A stretch of 17,553 bases of DNA, taken from positions 1 to 17,553 of the forward strand of contig JAKACL010000020.1 of NCBI GenBank assembly GCA_021821425.1. Reading direction: 5' to 3'. The notes below the pieces were generated by a model. It saw nothing but the letters and a program-made list of their open reading frames with translations, was not told the DNA's origin and made no database searches. Origin of the DNA: Pseudomonadota bacterium (lineage in GTDB: Bacteria; Pseudomonadota; Gammaproteobacteria; Burkholderiales; Thiobacillaceae). This document shows, piece by piece, positions 13,560 through 17,553 of this stretch (the first letter of the stretch is position 1; each line of letters opens with the position of its first letter). A program made the translations under genes and the position numbers.

Positions 13560-16500
13560 ATGACAGTACTTCCCGCGTTTCCCCCCCGCCTGCGCCGAGT
13601 ATCGCGCTGGCTGGCGGCGCTTGCCGCGGTGGGGGCCGTGGGGTTTTCCATCGCGGCGGCACTCATGTACTTCTGGGTGTTGCCCAACATTGCCGACCAC
13701 CGCGATACGGTGGCGAAGCTGATGTCGCGCGCGCTGGGCCAGAGGGTGACGCTGGAGGCGGTGTCGGGGGTGTGGCAGCAGGCGCGTCCCGAGTTTCGGC
13801 TGCAGGGCGTGCGTCTGCATGATGCGCAGGGACGCGCAGCGCTGTACTTGCCGGATCTGAACGCAAAATTTGCCTGGCGCTCGCTGCTGTTTCTGGAGCC
13901 GCGCTTCAACCATATCGAACTGAAGGGCCTGGCCCTCGGCGTGCGGCGCGCGCCCGACGGGCATCTCTATGTCGGCGGCATTCCCGTTAACCCGGCCGAT
14001 CCGGACAGCGGTTTTGCCAGCTGGCTGCTGCGGCAGGGACTGGTGCAGATCAGCGGTGCCACGCTCATCTGGCGCGACGAGATGGGCGATGCGCCGCCGC
14101 TGATTCTGAGCGCTGTCGATTTCACGCTGGACAATACCCGCACCACCCACCACATGACGATGCGGGCCGTGCCGCCGGCCAGTCTGGCGCGACCGCTGAC
14201 CGCCGAGGCGAGGCTGACCAGTCACGACGTACACGATCCCGCCACCTGGGCCGGAACCGTCCACCTCGCTGTGGCGGGCATCGCGTTTCCGGTGCTGAAG
14301 GACTGGCTGGCGTTGCCGCATCAGCCGCAACGCGGCTCGGGCGCGCTCACGGTGCAGTTCGGCATGGCCGCGGGAAAGCTGGCCGCAGCGAACGTCGACT
14401 TCGATCTGCGATCGATCGAAACCGTGCTGGGCGAGGGCCTGCCCCCGCTGCGGCTTGCGCAGGCGCGCGGCAATGCCCGCTGGGCCCGCGACGCGGACGG
14501 GCAGCGGGTGACGTTCGAAAACCTCCGTCTGGCACCGCCGGGTGCCGCACTCGGCCATCCCTTCAATGCCGGCCTGTATTGGGATGCGCGCGCGCATGAA
14601 ATCACCGCGCAGGCATTCCGGCTGGGCGACTGGCGGGCGATGCTGCCGACCCTGCCGATGGATGCGGCGTTGCGCGCGCGACTGCAGGCCATGCAACCGA
14701 AGGGCCGCGTCGACACCCTGCGGCTGCGCTGGACCGGCGCGCAGCCGGGGCTCGACAACTTCGAGGTGGCAGCCCACGTCAGCGGCGTGGGGATCGCGGC
14801 CACCGAGGGCCTGCCTGGGCTGGCCAATCTGACCGGGCGCATCGAAGGCGATGCGCGTGCCGGCGCGTTCGAGATCGACGCCGGCCGGTTCGGCCTGAGC
14901 CTGCCCGAATGGTTCCGTGAGCCGTCGTTCGCGTTCGACCGGGTGCAGGCGCGCGGCAGCTGGAAAAAATCGGCACGCGGCCATCGGCTGACGCTGGATG
15001 CGCTGGATTTTTCCAATGCCGACCTGACGGCCGCCATCAAGGGCCACTACGAACTGATCGCGGGCCAGCCCGGCGTTGCCGATCTGGAGGCGCGACTGAG
15101 CCATATCGACGGTGCGGCTGCACACCGCTATTTTCCGCGCAAGATCGGCGACCACACTTACAACTGGGTCAAGCGGGGCGTAGTCGCCGGGCACTCGGAC
15201 GCGGCACGGATGACGCTCAAGGGCGATCTGACGAAGTTTCCGTTCGAGCCGGGCGAGGGCGTGTTCCGCTTCGAGGCGCCGATCAAGGGGGCGGTAATCG
15301 ACTACATTGCCGACTGGCCGCGCATTGAGGAGATCGAAGCGAACCTGCTGTTCCACGGCAAGCAGATGGAATTGACGGCGACCCGGGCGCGCATCTACGG
15401 CGTGGCGCTGGCACCGGTGAAAGCGTCGATTCCGGATCTGATTCATCACGAGGAAGAACTGCACATCGAGGGTCAGGCCAACGGCCCGATCCAGGATTTC
15501 ATCCGCTTTGCCAATGCCAGCCCGGTGGGCAAACGCTTGCGGGGTTTTACCGACACCCTCGACGGCACCGGCCCGATGCGGCTTGCGTTGAAACTGCATG
15601 TGCCGCTGCGGCACAGTCGCGACACCACGTTGCAGGGGCGCTTGTCCTTTCTCGACAATACCCTGTTCCCGCCCGGCCTGTCGCGAGTCGACCGGGCGCG
15701 CGGCGACATCGATTTCACCGGAGACGGCGTGACGGCACGCAATCTCGTGGCCCAGTTCCTTGGCGGTCCACTGCGCGTCGATGCCGCCACCCGCAACGGC
15801 GACGTGCAGATCCTGGCGCAGGGCCGCGCCACTGCACGCGGCATGACGCCGTGGATCGGTCCGGCCTGGGGCAAACACCTGAGCGGCGAGACGGAATGGC
15901 GGGGACGCATCGACCTGCTGGCTTCCGGTGCGCGCCTGCGCGTCGAATCGGATCTGACCGGACTGGGCTCCAGCCTGCCCGCACCGCTGGCCAAGGCGGC
16001 CGCGCAGCCGATGCCGTTGCGCGTGGTGCGTGTGGCCGAGGGTGGCCGGCAGCGTGTCGAGGTACAGATGGATCAGGTGGCCAGCGCAGTCTGGCGCAGC
16101 AACGCGGCAGGAGATTTCGAGCGCGGCGAGATTCGCTTCGGCGCACCGGCGACGCTGCCGGCCGAGCCGGGTCTGCGACTGGCCGGCAGCGGTCGTGCGC
16201 TCGACGTATCGGGCTGGCTGGCCCTGCTGCCCGAAGGCAACGAGGCGCGCACCGGCTTGACGCTGACCGCCGTCGACCTGGGATTTGAGACGCTCGACCT
16301 GCTGGAACGGCGGTATCGGGACGTGCGCGTGCAGGGCCGCAGCCGCAACGGGATTTTGCGCACCCAGCTGACCGGGCAGGGGATCGACGGCGTGCTGACC
16401 CATCGCCCCGCAGGTGAGCAGGCCGGCCGGATATCGGCGCAATTCAGGGTGCTGACGATCCCGGAGCGGGCGCAGGCAGACGACGTGGCGGGCGGTCATG

Positions 16501-17342
16501 TCAATCTGCGGGCCGAGAATTTCCCGCGCATGGACGTGACGGTCGAGGACTTCCGCCTGCAGGCACGCCCGATGGGGCGGCTCGAAGCGGTGGCGCATGG
16601 TGCGCCGCAGGGCCTGGTGATCGACAGCCTGCAGCTGACGCATCCCGACAGCGTGTTCCGCATGAACGGCCTGTGGCGCGCCGGCGTGCAGAGCGAAACC
16701 CGTGCAGAGCTGAACCTGAGCGTGGTGGATGCGGGCCGGTTTCTGGCCCGCTTCGATTACCCCGACGCGGTGCGGCGCGGCAGTGTGGAGATACAGGGCA
16801 ACGCCACCTGGGTGGGCTCGCCGGCAGACTTCGCGTTCGACACCCTGGCGGGGCAGCTCGATTTCAAGGCGCGGGGCGGGCAGTTTCTCAAGGTCAATCC
16901 CGGTGCCGGCAAGCTGCTTGGCGTGTTGAGCCTGCAATCGCTGCCGCGCCGGCTCAACTTCGATTTCCGTGATATCTTCAATCAAGGCTATGCCTTCGAC
17001 GACATCAACGCCACGCTGCGCATCGCGCGCGGGGTGGTCTACAGCGATGACTTCCGGATGCGGGGGCCGGCTGCCAAGGTCAACATGTCCGGACTGGCCG
17101 ACCTCAACCAGGAATCCGTGCAGTTGCGGGTGAAAGTGATTCCGAAACTGTCCGAAGGCGTGGCGGTGGCGGGTGCGCTGATCGGCGGGCCCTTGGCAGG
17201 GCTGGGCGCGCTGGCTGCGCAGAAGCTGTTGCGCGATCCGTTCGAGGAGGCCATCAGCCGGGAATATATGGTGACGGGGGCATGGCAGGCGCCCGATGTC
17301 AGGAAATTAACCAAAACCGACACGCCGGTGTCGGAGCCGTAA
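13560..17342 (+). CDS. yhdP: YhdP-family AsmA-like envelope protein
   Basis: The product is about 1260 residues, near the length of E. coli YhdP (1266). One N-terminal membrane segment (about 17-41, WLAALAAVGAVGFSIAAALMY...) anchors it in the inner membrane. The long remainder is periplasmic and rich in the alternating beta pattern of DUF3971 and AsmA-like domains. The C-terminal segment at about 1199-1250 (GVAVAGALIGGPLAGLGALA, then QKLLRDPFEEAISREYMVTG) is characteristic of the TIGR02099 family. YhdP, TamB and YdbH act redundantly as bridge-like carriers of phospholipid to the outer membrane in E. coli; the same role is inferred here. I prefer the ATG at 13560 to the TTG one codon earlier. 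Only a weak ribosome site (TGAG) is seen. The nitrilase-superfamily gene follows after 17 nt, an arrangement I recall as common in betaproteobacteria. Confidence 0.9.
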   Translation: MTVLPAFPPRLRRVSRWLAALAAVGAVGFSIAAALMYFWVLPNIADHRDTVAKLMSRALGQRVTLEAVSGVWQQARPEFRLQGVRLHDAQGRAALYLPDLNAKFAWRSLLFLEPRFNHIELKGLALGVRRAPDGHLYVGGIPVNPADPDSGFASWLLRQGLVQISGATLIWRDEMGDAPPLILSAVDFTLDNTRTTHHMTMRAVPPASLARPLTAEARLTSHDVHDPATWAGTVHLAVAGIAFPVLKDWLALPHQPQRGSGALTVQFGMAAGKLAAANVDFDLRSIETVLGEGLPPLRLAQARGNARWARDADGQRVTFENLRLAPPGAALGHPFNAGLYWDARAHEITAQAFRLGDWRAMLPTLPMDAALRARLQAMQPKGRVDTLRLRWTGAQPGLDNFEVAAHVSGVGIAATEGLPGLANLTGRIEGDARAGAFEIDAGRFGLSLPEWFREPSFAFDRVQARGSWKKSARGHRLTLDALDFSNADLTAAIKGHYELIAGQPGVADLEARLSHIDGAAAHRYFPRKIGDHTYNWVKRGVVAGHSDAARMTLKGDLTKFPFEPGEGVFRFEAPIKGAVIDYIADWPRIEEIEANLLFHGKQMELTATRARIYGVALAPVKASIPDLIHHEEELHIEGQANGPIQDFIRFANASPVGKRLRGFTDTLDGTGPMRLALKLHVPLRHSRDTTLQGRLSFLDNTLFPPGLSRVDRARGDIDFTGDGVTARNLVAQFLGGPLRVDAATRNGDVQILAQGRATARGMTPWIGPAWGKHLSGETEWRGRIDLLASGARLRVESDLTGLGSSLPAPLAKAAAQPMPLRVVRVAEGGRQRVEVQMDQVASAVWRSNAAGDFERGEIRFGAPATLPAEPGLRLAGSGRALDVSGWLALLPEGNEARTGLTLTAVDLGFETLDLLERRYRDVRVQGRSRNGILRTQLTGQGIDGVLTHRPAGEQAGRISAQFRVLTIPERAQADDVAGGHVNLRAENFPRMDVTVEDFRLQARPMGRLEAVAHGAPQGLVIDSLQLTHPDSVFRMNGLWRAGVQSETRAELNLSVVDAGRFLARFDYPDAVRRGSVEIQGNATWVGSPADFAFDTLAGQLDFKARGGQFLKVNPGAGKLLGVLSLQSLPRRLNFDFRDIFNQGYAFDDINATLRIARGVVYSDDFRMRGPAAKVNMSGLADLNQESVQLRVKVIPKLSEGVAVAGALIGGPLAGLGALAAQKLLRDPFEEAISREYMVTGAWQAPDVRKLTKTDTPVSEP

Positions 17343-17359
17343 GCGTGGAAGCAGCGACA

Positions 17360-17553
17360 TGACGACGAAAAAACCAGCCAAGCCCAGCGTGACGCGGAGC
17401 AAAGGCGCGCAGGTGAAAAAGCCCGCTCTTCAGGCCGGTGCAATCCGCGTGGCAGCGATCCAGATGGCGTCCGGGCCCAATGTGCCAGCCAACCTGGCCG
17501 AGACCGAACGGCTGATCGAACTGGCGGTCGAGGAAGGCGCACGCCTGATCGTG
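17360..17553 (+). CDS. Carbon-nitrogen hydrolase (nitrilase superfamily), N-terminal part
   Basis: Only the first 64 codons are in the window. After a lysine-rich stretch of about 28 residues, the sequence IRVAAIQMASGPNVPANLAE and then AVEEGARLIV matches the first strand and helix of the nitrilase superfamily. The last residues lead into the strand that should carry the catalytic glutamate (LPE), just outside the window. Members of the Nit branch hydrolyse amides such as deaminated glutathione; the substrate here cannot be told. The ATG at 17360 has GGAAG 7 nt upstream. The basic N-terminal extension is longer than usual for the family, and a later GTG or ATG start cannot be excluded. It lies 17 nt after the yhdP-like stop codon and is probably co-transcribed. 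Confidence 0.85.

Noticed and set aside
13461..16985. Very long open frame (1174 codons) antisense to the yhdP-like gene
   Set aside because: G+C-rich codon bias leaves the opposite strand open. The translation is rich in Arg, Gln, His and Ala without domain motifs, while the plus frame has a clear family match.

Overview
The window is a high-G+C (roughly two-thirds by eye), gene-dense bacterial chromosome segment. The gene set (GlnE, Acs, Hsp15/HslR, a YhdP-type AsmA-like protein directly followed by a nitrilase-superfamily gene, DUF502 and DUF2062 membrane proteins, MscS) points to a Gram-negative proteobacterium, most likely a betaproteobacterium. I cannot assign a genus. I saw no insertion sequence, phage gene, tRNA, rRNA or CRISPR array. 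Apart from one short intergenic segment the content is housekeeping.

Layout. The left edge (1-469, +) is the 3' end of an MscS-type channel gene. It converges on a minus-strand gene for an exported protein with two thioredoxin folds (477-1562). Next come two adjacent minus-strand genes, a P-type cation ATPase (2429-5134) and a DUF502 membrane protein (1725-2420). A divergent spacer (5135-5386) separates them from a plus-strand DUF2062 membrane protein (5387-5938). glnE (6456-9155) and a MarR-family regulator (5955-6422) form a tight minus-strand pair. acs (9231-11198) is divergent from glnE across 75 bp, followed by a small eRF1-domain-like 'translational machinery' gene (11292-11681) with its own promoter-like sequence and a strong intrinsic terminator.

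The most interesting part is 11736-12312. Just after that terminator is a sequence matching the class I cyclic di-GMP riboswitch (GEMM-I), about 11820-11910. It precedes an 82-codon gene (11972-12220) with a good ribosome binding site that encodes a small, apparently exported or membrane-anchored protein I do not recognise. A run of short hairpins and a UUCG-loop intrinsic terminator (12289-12312) follow. This looks like a self-contained c-di-GMP-controlled transcription unit for an unknown small envelope protein.

To the right, an NADPH-dependent FMN reductase-type gene (12311-12880, -) is divergent from hslR (13084-13482, +). After these come the 1260-codon yhdP-like gene (13560-17342, +) and the start of a carbon-nitrogen hydrolase gene (17360 onward), 17 nt downstream and probably co-transcribed.

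The genes mostly belong to separate functions: envelope and osmotic stress (MscS, YhdP, DUF502, DUF2062), nitrogen control (GlnE), acetate activation (Acs), periplasmic thiol chemistry, and translation quality control (HslR, eRF1-like). No single pathway unites them.
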